Notes: generated by a model not told the origin, from the sequence alone. A stretch of 64,000 nt of DNA from Trileptium ribeirensis (GCA_030248225.1 JASANE010030317.1:1-64000), one strand, 5' to 3'; numbered from the stretch's first letter, positions 36,704 to 49,200 are shown. Numbers and translations are program-made.

Positions 36704-36816
36704 CTGTGCGGCCAGCGAGATCGCGCCTCAGAAAATTTCAGCTTCTGTATTCTTATTGGTTACTGTTCGAATAACGCAAATATGAGACACCAACCATTGT
36801 TTCATTACATAAATAT

Positions 36817-38364
36817 GGGTCATTTCACGAAACCGTGTACTTTTAAAACACCCCTTTTTGACGCAAAAATGAAACGTTTTGGAATATACAGTGTCTAGAC
36901 CCTTCCGACGAAAAAAACCTGAATTTTTCGATGATCGATGTCTCTGTGCAAAAAGAGCAACCTGAAAGCTTCTACAATGGTCGCAAAGGGTCCCCCTGGG
37001 GTCAAATTTTAATCCGAAAGAAGTCATTATTCTGTAGGTCGACGCAGTGACACGTGAACCATGGTCTGCTTGTATGCGAGTCGGACCAAAATGGTTGCCG
37101 TCAAGCTATTTGGAGGCCTTGCGACCTAAAATTGGTGCCGCTAGGGCCCTGTTGGAGTTAAAAATCGACCAATTTAGAACAAGCCTGTCGCAGAAGTTTT
37201 TCTAACGCAACGGACACAGCACCTATAGATACCATTTTATGCACACAAACCAACCATGATTGGGGATGTCCGACAAAAAACTTCAGGCGGATCCTTAGGC
37301 CTTGTTAAAAATTGGCACCCCGACAGGTTAAGTCGGGGGGGGGGCTACACCTTAGGTCCTACACTTTCCTACAACATACAACACGTGAAACTATAGCTAC
37401 TTCTAAAGATTCTATTGGTTTAATAGGCTGCTAGTGTAAAACAAACACACTTGATCTATGATTAGCATACATTTAGGTGATGATACCAAGGGCAATGCAC
37501 GCAACAGATGTGCAGGCAAGCAGAAGGGTTCTCTAACTGCCCAGTTAACCGCACGGGCACCTATCATGGTGCAATGATGATAAACTTATATACTAATATG
37601 GTTCTTGCGACCTTCGGTTTCGTTCACTATACATGCGCTCGGGGGCTACATTTTCATTAAAAATTTTTAATACATGGGTCGATTCTACTGGGGCGTTACT
37701 ATGTTTCCATTCGGCCTATTGTAAGACTGGATGCTAGATTTGGATTTTTAACCTTAATTTTCGTAAGGTCGGGGGCGCTACATTTTGCACACCACATTTT
37801 TGGCTCTTTATGACCTTCGACATTATAATCAAGCAACACATGGACAGACGCTGACATTCTTTTTTTCAATAAAACCTGTGTTTATTACGATTATCGTTAT
37901 ATAGCATTTTTGGCGCTAGTGCACTGTGACGTTATTTAACAGCGTATGCAAGATGCCGATTTGACCTAGGTCGGGTTCGGCTACATGTCACGAAAACATT
38001 TTTTCGGAAGCTTGACGTCAGCTTCAATGTCGATCCTTACTCCCAAGTTTTTACACAAAAATTTGCAAATACCAAAGGATCACAGGGAGATGAAAAACAC
38101 ACATATGTATCACATGCTAGCGATACGGCGAACGTTTATAGTGGACATGTGTTTTTGGCTTCATTTGGTCTATCCGGTTTGTGGGCCTCTGGCTTCGGCT
38201 ATTTTAGAGGCACAGAGGTCCACCATGCCTCATTGTGACCGTCGGAACGCCTATTACTACACCTCACAGCGACATTAAATTTCCGTCCAAAAGACTGGTG
38301 GTATGAGCCAAAAAGTGCCGATGTAGCCCCCCGACCAAAATGGCATGGTTTCATGAAATGACCC
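36817..38364. mobile_element. 1.55-kb TIR element with internal G-rich motif
   Basis: Terminal inverted repeats GGGTCATTTCACGAAACC (left) and GGGTCATTTCATGAAACC (right, inverted) bound the element. The bases outside are ATAT on both sides, a possible 4-bp duplication. Inside, a motif of the form GGTCGGGGG...GCTACAT recurs near 37331, 37638, 37768 and 37969, and inverted near 38318. No transposase is visible, so it is non-autonomous; the superfamily is not assigned. Confidence 0.7.
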
Positions 38365-38995
38365 ATATAGCCTTGGTTGCATATTGGAATCCATTGTAAA
38401 CTCAGTGGTTAATAAAACGGTTTTTTGCGGGACGCTGTTATTAAATCGCGGTGCCTCAGAAAATTTTTTTTGAAGTTCTGAAACTGAAATTTTTTTTGCA
38501 CATACAGGCTATGTCATCAACATTAACGCCAAACTTTCTTGTTAAAGTTGTCGGCTCGTGCATTTTAAAAGACTATTGTGCAGGATAGCTCAGAGACGGC
38601 TTTCGCTGCTAACCATAAACATATCAATCTTATTCACAAAACGAGAAATGCAGATTCCTTATAAGAAGCACATTGTATGTACACGTTAAGTCCGACGGCG
38701 CATAATTTAAACAAATACATAACGGTTTACAGTACTCGCAACAAATGACTGTCGTAATTCGAGCAGAAATGGAATAAATGTTTTTTGCAAACACTTCGTG
38801 AACAAACTATGAACGGTTATTCAACAAATTCTAAAACGCGTGCAAAAAATATCTAACCGTGTTATCGAAGAACGAACATCGAACGAATAGCACTCAAGTG
38901 TACACGCATATACATGTGTACAGATGTCTATTTTTAGTGCGTCTAGGTGGTTGGAAGATTGTTATATTGAAAGGAAAATTATTCCGTGATTTCAG
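38365..38995 (+). other. SETD3 intron 5, last part
   Basis: AT-rich sequence up to the exon 6 acceptor (CCGTGATTTCAG). No element or further exon is seen. Confidence 0.7.
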
Positions 38996-39403
38996 AAAGC
39001 TGGAGAGGAAAAAATTCTGGAATCGATGGTGGCTGGTGCAAAAGACGGGATAATTAATCACGATCGATTAATCGGCCAGCTACTCAATCTCCTAATTAGC
39101 TGTACAAGCAACGATACACAGCTAAAATCGTGGCAATTTCTGGGTACTCGGTTTCAGTTGATACTAAGACAACATCAAGCAACGATTGAAGAAAATGAAT
39201 CTTTTATTGCAAGCGAATGTGTTAACGCGAACAATAATTTAACTACTCTGAACAATGAAGTATGCGAAGATTCTGAAGATGCCACTGGGCAATCCGATGA
39301 GGATAACGACATCGAACTGACCATTCGAAGATTTGTACTAGAGCGGCAGAAAATATTATCTAGTGCGGTGAAATGTTGTCTGGAACAGGTTGCATCTCTT
39401 TGA
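38996..39403 (+). CDS. SETD3: SETD3 exon 6 (last coding exon)
   Basis: Residues 428-562 and the stop codon. The acceptor is GATTTCAG/AAAGCT in phase 0, matching exon 5. It encodes the C-terminal helical domain: LKSWQFLGTRFQLILRQHQA aligns with human VKLWTFLEDRASLLLKTYKT, then TIEENESFI with TIEEDKSVL. An acidic linker (about residues 500-525, EDSEDATGQSDEDND) follows, and RRFVLERQKILSSAVKCCLE aligns with the final IKLRLGEKEILEKAVKSA. The long, disordered human C-terminal tail is absent, so the protein ends just after the last helix. Confidence 0.9.
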   Translation, partial: KAGEEKILESMVAGAKDGIINHDRLIGQLLNLLISCTSNDTQLKSWQFLGTRFQLILRQHQATIEENESFIASECVNANNNLTTLNNEVCEDSEDATGQSDEDNDIELTIRRFVLERQKILSSAVKCCLEQVASL

Positions 39404-39842
39404 AATGTGATAGCTTGGATTTTTGGTACTATTATGATCCCAACAAAAGCATTAATATTCTTGTGTGTTAATGAACTCCGTATATGAAGTTATTATGTAC
39501 GCCAGATTGAGAAGTATTTACAAGCTTACAAATCTCTCCTGTTGGAAGGAAAATAACCCACCCTGTATTAGTTCAATTTAATCAAAAATGGTCATCTGAA
39601 AGGTTAAAAAGCGGGTACTGTAAGCACCATTGCTTGAGCGCACGCTGTGCTATTAATGTTTCAAATATAGCATACTTTCATGAAAATGTTTGCATGCAAT
39701 TATTTGCGGAATAATGTGTGATAACATATTTAACAAATTGCTGATACTTTATTATATTAGTTTGTCGAAGTGTCACTGACAGTTTTGGCCATTGTTATAC
39801 AAAAGGAATTCTATCCCCAAATTAGCACCGAACTTGTTTACC

Positions 39843-39848
39843 AATAAA
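39843..39848 (+). terminator. Candidate SETD3 poly(A) signal
   Basis: AATAAA, the first canonical hexamer I find after the stop codon, 440 bases downstream. It would give a 3' UTR of about 0.45 kb. Variant signals could be used instead. Confidence 0.45.
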
Positions 39849-42315
39849 CATATATAAATTTTTAGTTGCTGACCTATTTAACGTTAATAGTTCGGTTTTA
39901 TTTTCTGAGTGTGACTGTATGTGCATAGTAACGTACTAATATTGCATGACGTGCACACAATCGGAATGATTTTAAAAATTAGTTGAAATAGGCATGTTTT
40001 GCTTATCTGTCCAAATGTTTGATAGTGAATCTTGACAATCGTATAATGGAGTCCGGTATAATGAAAGTACATGAATCTATGTTGTGCTTGCTTTACCACT
40101 TTACCATTGTTTATCAGCCAGAAAGTTTTTTTCAGTAATAAACCATTTTAAAACATGGCAATGTACAAATTATTTTATTAATTGAATGATACATATGAAT
40201 TGAACACCCAGTAGTGTCACAAATATATGGCTGTTGCAATATTTTGAGCCTAAAAAGTTAGCCAGCATCTCTAAGTATACTTTAGTGGAATAACGGATGA
40301 AAACGTCTCGCTCACGGAAGTGGTGCATCTGCTTATCACTGATTAATAACAAGTAATGACAGGAACGGATTTCGTTTTCCCTGAATGACCATTTACCGCT
40401 TCTCGGTCACGAACAGAAACTTGCTCGGTAAAATGCATAACCGCACGCGCAGAACTGCAATCGCATCAAGTGAAAGTAAACTTAAACAATACTAATTTTG
40501 CAAGTAATATTTTAGAATTTGTGTGACGTAAAATGACCAAAACCACAGCGTACTAGTAAAAATAGAACGAAATGTAAATTTATTGAGGTTGCTGTGGATT
40601 TATGTACATTTATTGAGGTGCATCAAAGAGAACACTTTGAGCCGTAGGTGAATCCGATCCTACTTCCGGTTATTGAGTTGTGATTATTACTAAGTAAATC
40701 TAGATGTATTTTGACAAGATATGTGATCGTAAATTTTACAAGGCATAACTGCCGACGGTAGAAACGAATATTAATGCTTTAATAAACTTATGGGCTTCTG
40801 CCAACCATCCAATTATTTAAGCCGATATCGAATCGCAAACCATTCTTACGGAAAAATGCTGAACTGTGGTATTTCGCTTGCCGAAAATGGAAAAATCAAA
40901 TACAAGTGAAGAAATTGTACGTTCCTTTTACGCCGAATTTCAATCGAAAAATTCCAAAACGCGAAGTTTTCTCGCACACAATCATCATACGGATATCACA
41001 GATTTGGGCATAATAAAATTTCATAAGCTCATTTTCCGTAACAGCGTTTTCTGTACTTATTTAAGGCATCATTCCTGGGTTGTAAATGACACAAACAACT
41101 CTAAAGTGCACCCAGGTCTCATGTAATCATTTGGAAAACTGTAGGCGAGTTTTTGATATTCAGGCACGGTATTGCGTGTTATACCAGCCTAAATGTTCTT
41201 CGAAGCAATTTCAAAGGTTAATCCATTTTTACCCACGTCACTGACTGAATCAATTTGACTTACATTCTTGATGTACGGATTTTGTAAATCATTGAACAAT
41301 AAGCCTGCTCTATGGGTTCAACGATGTCTTGAACAAGCCAAAGTGAAAGTTATTATTTTTAAATGATTAGCGTTTGGGCAAACCTGGAAATTTATATCAA
41401 AATCAGGATGCGTACATGGCTCACCTAATATAATGAGACATAGTATAATGAGATTAATAATTAGGATCGACAGGTCTCAAAATATACGTCGTTCCTCCAG
41501 TTGCAACTACTTTATATTTATTTTAGTGCGTTTGATTTGCTTTATTTTCCTGCCATTTAAATTATTGTGTATTGTTATAAATTTATTGTTGAAGATATAT
41601 ATTTATTGCTATCTCCATTAAACGAGTTAACTATTTCGTAGTAGAGTTATGTGGAAAAAAATCCTCATCTTATTCTCCAAAAGAAAAGAGTAATCGATGC
41701 TCAACGAAAACGTTATACATATACCTAGATTCTTAGTTTTGCTTTGTTAAACTTTTTTCACCCTTGTCTCCAGTCTACTTTATACTTCCAGCCAAAGCAG
41801 TGGCGTAGCCAGGAATTTTGATTGGGGGTCCTGTAAATTTTCATTTGACATCATTTACCCTGGGCATTAATCACAGTCGCGGCACTCTGTGCTTCTTGTT
41901 TACATCATAACTCTCTGTAACTAGAAATACGCGGATAGAACTAAGCGAACTGAAACGATGTATTTCTAGGGTACAGTAAAGGCTGAGATTTTGCACAGAA
42001 TACTGACTTATTGACCATTCGTCACGGAGCGTGATCATAATATAATGGCTACTGGCAAATTTTGGTACCAAAACTGCACCTTATTTTTTCGAATAATTTT
42101 CAAGAAAGCTTGAGTTGCAAAAGGCTTAATGAAAAACATCAGTCATATATCGAAACTTTAAGTTCAGAACATGACCGTTCTTCCTAATTACGCTACAAAA
42201 TAAAGTCAAGACGGGCTGCTGCTGTGGCAAAACGATCGATAACGGCGTCCACTGCCGGTGTGTCGCGATGATGAATTTGGAGCAGAATGAGAGCTTCAAG
42301 TCTGTTCGTCCATTG
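39849..42315. other. 3' flank of SETD3, no gene recognised
   Basis: AT-rich intergenic DNA. Near 41802 a CAGTGGCGTAGCCAGG sequence looks like a solitary end of a common hAT-like MITE type, but I find no matching inverted end nearby. The small frames at 40887-41124 and 41433-41621 lack recognisable features. Confidence 0.45.
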
Positions 42316-42589
42316 TGTACTAGGACCAGTTCTGGCCCTAAGGGATCCCAGCCGCACCACGGTTTACTCTATTGTGGTGCCCGGACAACCCCGGCTTCCA
42401 CGACTCCCCGGTGATCGATGCGATGACCTAAGGGAACCGCTTAGCTTAGCAGGCTGCCGGCGGGTTAACCAGGGTGTTCGGCCTGGCCCCTATGTTGGCC
42501 CACGTATCTAGTAGTATGAAGGTCCCTCGAGGGAGAGTCAACCCTTAAGCCTGCTCACAGGTAATAAGGCTGACTTGCCTTTCCCTCAT
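42316..42589 (+). repeat. 274-bp conserved unit, copy 1
   Basis: It runs from TGTACTAGGACCAGTTCTGG to TTTCCCTCAT. It is nearly identical to 63618-63891 and is clearly related to the inverted copy at 50178-50453; similarity stops at the same bases in all three. Near its 3' end is a splice-donor-like CTCACAG/GTAATA. It is probably a piece of LTR or leader of this retroelement family. Confidence 0.7.
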
Positions 42590-43100
42590 TATCCTCTTAA
42601 TCCCCTAAGCGGGGTTCTCTGGTTCTAGCGAGATTCCTCGTTGGTGTGTCCCTATGCACTATCGTCCCGTTTCTAATCTTAGAGCGTTGCACAACTGTGC
42701 TAGGGCCTAGACTACAAGCACGCGACACTCCTAAAAGTCTTAGTCGGGGTATGTTCCCTAAATTTTAATTACCTATGATAACGCAGGGCACTGAGGCGAG
42801 GGCCCCAGTCCCTTGGATGTTTCACCTATGATCACTAGTGTTATCTATTGTAAGGTGGGTTACGCAAGGCAACAATTACTGTGGGAGCATTCGCAGCGGG
42901 GTCGTTCCAGGCGGTTGGAGCAAAACATGGACAGAATGCGGGGTGCAAAGGGGGTGCTTGCTCGGGCCTAAAAACGGAGAAGCGGGTGAGCTTGTTAGCG
43001 AATTAACTCGACGGGGCGTGGGGTGGATGGCTTGCTCGCAGTGACACAAGGCTGACTCTGGTTCAAAAATCCTGAGAGGTTTCTGTTGCAAGCCAGCTCT
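42590..43100 (+). other. Unassigned retroelement-associated sequence
   Basis: GC-richer than the flank on its left and continuous with the 274-bp unit. It does not match the sequence following the other two copies of the unit. No coding feature is seen. It ends roughly where minus-strand LTR sequence begins. Confidence 0.35.
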
Positions 43101-45522
43101 GAGTTTCTACTGGGGGCAGAAATTTAAACAAGACTCCTAACTGCTTTAAAAACAACACGCGATTCGATTGATTTACTCCTGAATCCTTTGTTTTATATTT
43201 AGCACACTTTATGAAATTCGCCCAATAAGGGCGTACGACAGTTCATTTACACCATTTATCAAATAAACAATTTAAGTTCGGGTACCCTGCAAGATACCCC
43301 GATAAGAATATTATACCTCAATTTGAAAACGGTATCCTCAGACAAAAGTCGATTGATTTAAGCACACTACTTTCTGAGAATGTAGATGATCCCCCGGGGA
43401 CATTCCGACATCGCGTCATTCTATTTCAAATACTGCTTGCCCAACGAACCACTATAAACTTTGCTCCCTATGTACCGACATTCTCAACGAAAACCGGGCT
43501 GATAGTCCATAACTTCTATGCGTGCGCGACAGAGGCTGGAGCGGCCCGCGAACGATCCGAACAAGTTGAAATTCGCTCCCAGAGGGCTCCGGGAGTGGGT
43601 GGCGACCTGAATTTTCCCCGTAGTTGCACGGTTAGAAAACCCACGTTCCACCCAGGCTTATTTTCACCTTTTAGTCCGCAGCGGGCTCCAGTCTCTGTTT
43701 CGTTCTCTGCTCAGCGAGTGTCTCTTGTAAAACTTTGTCACGGTAGAGCCCGCAGTCGTTTGCATCCGAATCTAACCAGAAGCAAAAGAAACAGCGAACG
43801 AATGAGGATTCGACGCTGAGACTCGATTTCGAACAAACAGGGGACAACCCGTGTCACCCGCAGCTGCAAACGGCCACGTCCTCACAATTTTTTGGCTGAA
43901 CTTTTGAAACAACTATTGATTACCTCTCCTTTCTTGCCCTAAAGTAGAACTCTTAATTTTGATCGCTCCGGATTGAAATTTTGATCGCTCCGGATTGAAA
44001 TTTTGATCGCTACCTGGAATTCTGCTCCCCGACGTTCACCTCCGCACAAAAGTTTGAGTCACTCCGATTTGTCCTCGGGTTGTCAATTTTTCCTAGCGGT
44101 TATTTGAGAATAAAATGTTGACCACTCCCGGACCTGTGAAAGAATAAATATGTCCGAGGAGCGGGGAACCAGTCGAAATACTCCTGAACATTAGTTCTTA
44201 AGCGATTTGGCACAATTTTGCAAATTTTAACGGGGCCCGGTCCCTTACGGGCGCGCGGGGCATCCTTCCGACGCTCCAACGCCCGCAAGGGCGGCCCTTA
44301 TTAAAATCAAACCAAGTATCAGAACCAGGGGAGGCTTCCCACCATTTGGGCACGGCGAGAAACCACCCCTAGTATACCGAAAAGCAAGCAGAAAAGAAAA
44401 AACAGGAAGCCCTAATAAGAACGAAATTTTAAAACTGGCGACAACCGCCAAAACCTACAAGAGAAAAGTCGACTGGTCCCGATCGGGGAATCGGGCAGTC
44501 TCTTTTATACCCCGCATTCTGTCCCTAGTTCTCGACACTGTAAAATTTTATAATTTGGCCAAGAGCTATAATGCTAACAAGAAAACTACGGCTAATGAAT
44601 GTCCATTTACAATTCCAATGCCGCACTCTGGCAATATCTACACACACGGCGACTACACGTAAACGATAAACACAATGTACAAAATAAACGTGTCAGCGAA
44701 CTAAGCCCCATAGTTTAAAACAATATCTGGCGGTTGCCGATGGTCAACTTAACTCAGTGCAGCATATGCTATTGACCAGTCGCCGACGATGATAAAAGCA
44801 AGAATATTAATGGCCCTTAACGAGACACTTTTAAGCCCAGGACAGAAAAGACGAAAACAACTAAACCTCGCGCTGGTCGGCGCGAGGTTTTCGACAATGC
44901 CTACATATAAAAGCGTTTTAGGCGCTGAAAATCGTTAAAGTTTTTTGTTGTTTTTTCTTTATATTTCAGGAACGAAAAGGAGCAGGCGGCCGGGGAGGGA
45001 TCATATCCATGCCCTGGCTGGTCGCCTGCTTATGAGCACCCCTACTTTAATGTAGTTCCCTTAGGTGGCCTGTCCCAGGCAGTTAAATGCGTGCACGATA
45101 GGAAAATTTCGGTCCCGACTAAGTTGTGGAAGTCCCGTGAAGTTCCGTTGGGGCGGGTGGCCCCGGTTTTCAGTGAAATGGTTAGTATAGGGCCCAGTTG
45201 AGGCACAGGGCTTGAAAAATCGGGAACTTTTGGTTTAGGATGTGGTGATTTAGGGCCCGAAAGTTTGAGAGTTTAAACGCGGGGTTGGGAGTCCATAAGT
45301 ATTTACGGGTGGAGAGTAAGTTCACCCGAGGGAACAATTTTGAAGCCTTATAGGTTCCTAATGAAGATTTTATATCCCGCTTTTGGTTTGGCTCACCTAA
45401 AAACCCCCAAATTTCAAAATTCATATACCCCTTTAAAATGAAACTTTTGCTATATAAGGTCAAGTTCATCGCTTTTCTGACGTATTCAAAACATCCCCTA
45501 AAATATATACACGTACATATTA
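43101..45522 (-). repeat. LTR copy D, likely 3' part of the main element's 3' LTR
   Basis: On the minus strand, 45522 to about 44070 aligns with copy A from about its position 1450 down to 1: the GGAACCTATAAGG block, GAAAACCGGGGCCACC, stem-loop 1, stem-loop 2, the TATA box at 44501-44510 and the CGACTGGTTCCCCG block. It lacks the first 600 or so bases of the LTR. Those bases are present at 50454-51090, on the far side of a + strand element, so the two pieces probably form one LTR interrupted by that insertion. The segment 43101-44070 is U5 or leader without a counterpart in copy A. It contains a 22-bp repeat (GATCGCTCCGGATTGAAATTTT) at 43961-44010. Confidence 0.6.
44501..44510 (-). promoter_or_regulatory. 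LTR TATA box (copy D)
   Basis: GTATAAAAGA on the minus strand, followed about 30 bases later by the conserved GGGACCAGTCGA initiator-like block. Confidence 0.6.
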
Positions 45523-45625
45523 TGTAACAGCCCAATTTTTATGAAAATGGTAGGATGTTTGAGAACACAAAAAATCGTAAAAAAGGAGGGAATGGACGAC
45601 CGGATACCGGTGGAGTGTGGCCTCC
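45523..45625 (+). repeat. Truncated 5' LTR stub of element E
   Basis: 103 bases starting TGTAACAGCCC, identical to the first 103 bases of the LTR at 46991-47093. After GTGGCCTCC the sequence jumps directly to retroelement ORF sequence, so the rest of this LTR and most of the internal region have been deleted. Confidence 0.85.
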
Positions 45626-45632
45626 CCCGCCG

Positions 45633-45960
45633 AGTCGCACCTACCACCGCCATCGTTATAGTGCCACCGGCACCCCGATGGGCTGCCACTAATCAGGACG
45701 CTTTGTCTTGGACGGCCGAGCTCAAACAACTAATGGCTAACCACCGACGGCAGCACGACACCTTCCACAACGTGTATATGCCCTCCTGGCCGGTCGCGTT
45801 CCACAGTGCAGACGCGTGGGAACGGGACGAGCCATACATGGAATGGCAAGAAAGACCACAATTTGACGAGCCGATGGTGTCGCAGTATTGCCGGCGGAAC
45901 TTGCATGAGTGGGTGAGCCGTTTAGTTAGGGATGCCGAGCTAAGACGCTTAACACATTGA
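45633..45960 (+). pseudogene. C-terminal fragment of second SGNH-like ORF
   Basis: The frame ending at the TGA at 45958 encodes the last ~108 residues of the same protein as the ORF ending at 52164. Shared blocks include PRWAATNQDA, SWTAELKQ, PVAFHSADAWERDEP, MEWQERPQF and RLVRDAELRRLTH. The upstream three quarters of the gene is missing, and the in-frame ATG at 45541 belongs to the LTR stub. It is the only coding remnant left in element E. Confidence 0.8.
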
Positions 45961-46990
45961 GGGCTACACTAAACGCGCGAAAATAAAGCGAGGATGGCAC
46001 TGCAAGAGGATAGGTTAACGCGAGGGCTAACCGAAAATTACGAAGGAGTTTCAACTAAGTCTAGTGGCAGCTAGCGGCAGCGAAAGCGCGCGGAACGAAG
46101 CGATGGAAATTTCTTAGGAAACATTGTTCGAAGCGAGATAAATCGGAAGCACTGCTAAAATGAGCTTACCCAAACTAAGCTAACCTAGTACTGAAACCCA
46201 TGAAATACGAAATTTCTCTTTTTACGATTTTACTGGGAGCTCCTGGGTCAGGCACCCTGGCAGTCCGGACCCTTTCCTGGGAGTAACCAACCCAATCAAC
46301 CCCTTGGAGGTACGTGCCAATAATTATATAAAGATAATTTTGTCATTATATGAAGTGAGACCATAACTTGCATCAAGAAGAATATACATATGTATGAGGA
46401 AAATCATGCGAAATCACGTAAGAAGATAAAATTTTGTCATTATATGAAGTGAGACCATAACTTGCATCAAGAAGAATATACATATGTATGAGGAAAATCA
46501 TGCGAAATCACGTAAGAAGATAAAATTTCACAGAAATTCAGACCTCATTTTAATAGTTTAGCCCATAAGGGAAAACTTCGAAAATTTCCGAAAAATAAGG
46601 GAGAAGGAGCGACGTTTTCTTGCGTATTAGATAACATCAAGTCGCCCTTCTGCCCTGAAATTTACAACCTTTTACGGGAATTTATACAATCTTACTGAAA
46701 CTTATCAGATTTTACCACATTTTATCAAATTTTACGCAAATTCTGGAAATCTGGCAAATTTTTCTCCAAATTTTCTGAAAATTTTCTCAAATTTTCATAC
46801 GTAATTTTTAAAACATTTGGAAATTTTACGTGAAATTCATAATAATCTTCAAAATTTTCAAGGCTAAATCGAATAACGGGCTGTGCATCTGCGGATTTAA
46901 CGGTGAAATTTCACACAAACTCATTTTCTATTTTGATTTACACTCTTACCCTAAGTAAGGAGTCTAATAAATCCAAAAAATTTTAAGAGA
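45961..46990 (+). other. 3' internal non-coding region of element E
   Basis: It corresponds to the sequence between the last ORF and the LTR in the main element (52163-51091, minus strand). Shared features are GGAGGTACG, CTGGGAGTAAC, an AAGGGAGAAGGAG-type block and the final ATCCAAAAAATTTTAAGAGA before the LTR. It contains a 94-bp tandem duplication at about 46331-46525 (TGTCATTATATGAAGTGAGA repeated at 46341 and 46435). Confidence 0.7.
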
Positions 46991-49200
46991 TGTAACAGCC
47001 CAATTTTTATGAAAATGGTAGGATGTTTGAGAACACAAAAAATCGTAAAAAAGGAGGGAATGGACGACCGGATACCGGTGGAGTGTGGCCTCCATCTGAA
47101 TTGTTATAACTATGTAATGTTGTACTGATTAATAAAAATAAATCATTGTATTTCATTTGTATTCTACTCGTAAGGTCACACTCCATCGCCCGCAGGTGTC
47201 CGGGATGATTTTGGCACCAAATATGAAAGAAAGGATCACTATTAGGGGTGTCCGGTCGATCCTCGTGAAACAAATCAATGTCGTACTACGCATATAAATT
47301 GCTTGTGCATTGTATTATATATGATGTTGTATTTGCGCTAAGTATGGGTGTGCGATCGGAGAGGCCGGGGACCAACCGATTTTATCGGGAATTTTTGGCG
47401 TTATAAGAAAACTGGTCACCCTGGGCCGATCCCAGCGCACACGCCGCATCATTACCGTTAAGCATATCTGCTGTGCATTTTAAGGAGTGTCACGTATACT
47501 CGATGTGTAGATAAATATGTATATCTTATGGAGTCGAGGGATACCAGGACAAATCCAGGGAATTTCTTAAAGGCGGGCCGAATCAAATCAGACAAAAATT
47601 TTCTAAGACACTATTTTTGGGGTGCAACACAAAAACTCAATTTTTGGGTTTACTACTAAACTCATGGGAACGGGGGTGACTGAACCCTCTTAAGGACACT
47701 GCTGGGGTGTCAAATTGCCCCGGCGGGTCTAAAAATTTGGATCCCCTAAATACTTACGGATCCCCAAACAGGCGCTTAACCCTCCAATTTTCTAAGCCTA
47801 AAAGGACACCCAAAATAATCTAAACTCCACGATTTTTGGGGCCCGGGACACTTATCGGGTTCTCCCCTAACTGTTTGGTCGAAAACCGGGGCCGCCCACC
47901 CCAACGGGTCCGCTCAGGATCCCCTAAACCCGAACTTAACTTCAAAATTTTGGGGTTCTATGCAGCTAAAACGGCCTCTAGCGGGCCTCTCGTGGGAGAT
48001 ACATTAAATATTAAATTCTCGTCAGTAGCCGGCCTGCCAGGGCATGATTCTGGTACTGCCCCTGGCCGCCTACTGTTCCTAGATCTCGAGATATCGGCAA
48101 GAATGTGCCGATATCCCTGTGAGAAAACAGCACTCCGAGCGCTGTTATATTTCTGCTTTAAAATTTCCTCGCCTCGACCAGGGCGAGGCTTAGTTGTTTA
48201 CGTTTCGGCCACTGTCCGGCTTGCAATATGTTTAGCGGCGTCGTTTCTTTGGTGTTTACGCTAAGTTGTTTTGCACAGAGGAAACCATTGTCGGTATTTG
48301 TTGTCGCTTATTATGTTCCGTCTTCTGGCACATAGTACATCTATATATACATAGTTGTGGCTCGCTTACGGTTGCCTGATTTAAACTGTACGTTTATATT
48401 TGTGATTCGCCTACGATTTCCCGATTTAAAGTTTCAAATTGTCGAAGTTGGTATTGCATTGGCGGGTTTAGAGGCTCGTGGGGGTACAGGGTATAAAAGG
48501 AGACAACTCACTTTATCATCGGGACCAATCGAGTTTGAGTCTTTAAAATTAAGTCGGTTTTGGCGGTTGTCGCCAAATTTACGCTTTTCGCTTGTTGTCT
48601 TTAGCTCTTTTCTGAGTTTTCGCCCGGGTGGGCTCTTCGGCATGCAGCCGTGCGGAAGAGTCCCGCCTGGGGCTTTCCGATGTTTTCAAGTTGTCTGTGT
48701 TCAAGCTTAGGACCAGGGGCAGCCCTTGCGGGTGCTGTGGCGTACATCGGATGTCTCGCGCTCCCGTAAGTGCTGCGCCCGCGTTGGAGAGAAGAGGGGG
48801 CCGAGTTTGGACCGAAGCGAGTAAAAATGGGGTCAAAATTGTGGAAAGAAGGGGAGAGGGATACAGGTGTACTCGACTGGTTCCCCGTCCGCCGGGTGGT
48901 AATTGGCAGCGCTCGGTGGACGTATTTAGGACTGTCTCAAGTTTCTCTTAAGAAGTCGATTGTTTGTAAAGGCTTGCTCAACTAGAGGAAGAGTTTTCAG
49001 TGTTACAAACTTTCGTAGGATCAGCGAGCGCACCGCATTCGGGACTAACTTGGATGGGCCCTTCACACAGCGGACGCGTGGAAGGTGCCCGCCCAGGTGT
49101 TTCACATAAGAAGCTTTCGAAAATTTTTCTCGCGTAGGCCTAAGCACTAAAGGGCAACCCTTGTGGGTGCTGCGGCGTCCAACGGATGCCCCGCGCTCCC
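46991..49200 (+). repeat. 3' LTR of element E (copy C)
   Basis: A full-looking + strand LTR starting TGTAACAGCCC and containing, in order, the GGATACCGGTGG block, GGCCGGGGACCAA, GAAAACCGGGGCCGCC, stem-loop 1 (48023-48075), stem-loop 2 (48167-48188), the TATA box (48491-48500) and the CGACTGGTTCCCCG block near 48865. Its 3' boundary is not precise and is placed near 49200. Together with the 45523 stub it defines element E, which lies within the LTR of the main element. Confidence 0.75.
48491..48500 (+). promoter_or_regulatory. LTR TATA box (copy C)
   Basis: GTATAAAAGG, followed about 30 bases later by GGGACCAATCGAG, the conserved initiator-like block of this LTR family. Confidence 0.65.

Noticed and set aside
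40887..41124. A 79-codon frame starting MEKSNTSEEIV
   Set aside because: No recognisable family, no clear splice sites and an ordinary AT-rich setting. It could be an exon of an unseen gene, but nothing supports it.
41802..41840. CAGTGGCGTAGCCAGG as an end of a complete MITE
   Set aside because: The sequence is typical of a hAT-like terminus, but no inverted partner or 8-bp duplication was found nearby, so no element is annotated.
42316..42511. A shared open frame in the 274-bp unit, similar in two copies
   Set aside because: The third copy shifts frame and the two similar copies are nearly identical DNA, so conservation is at the nucleotide level.
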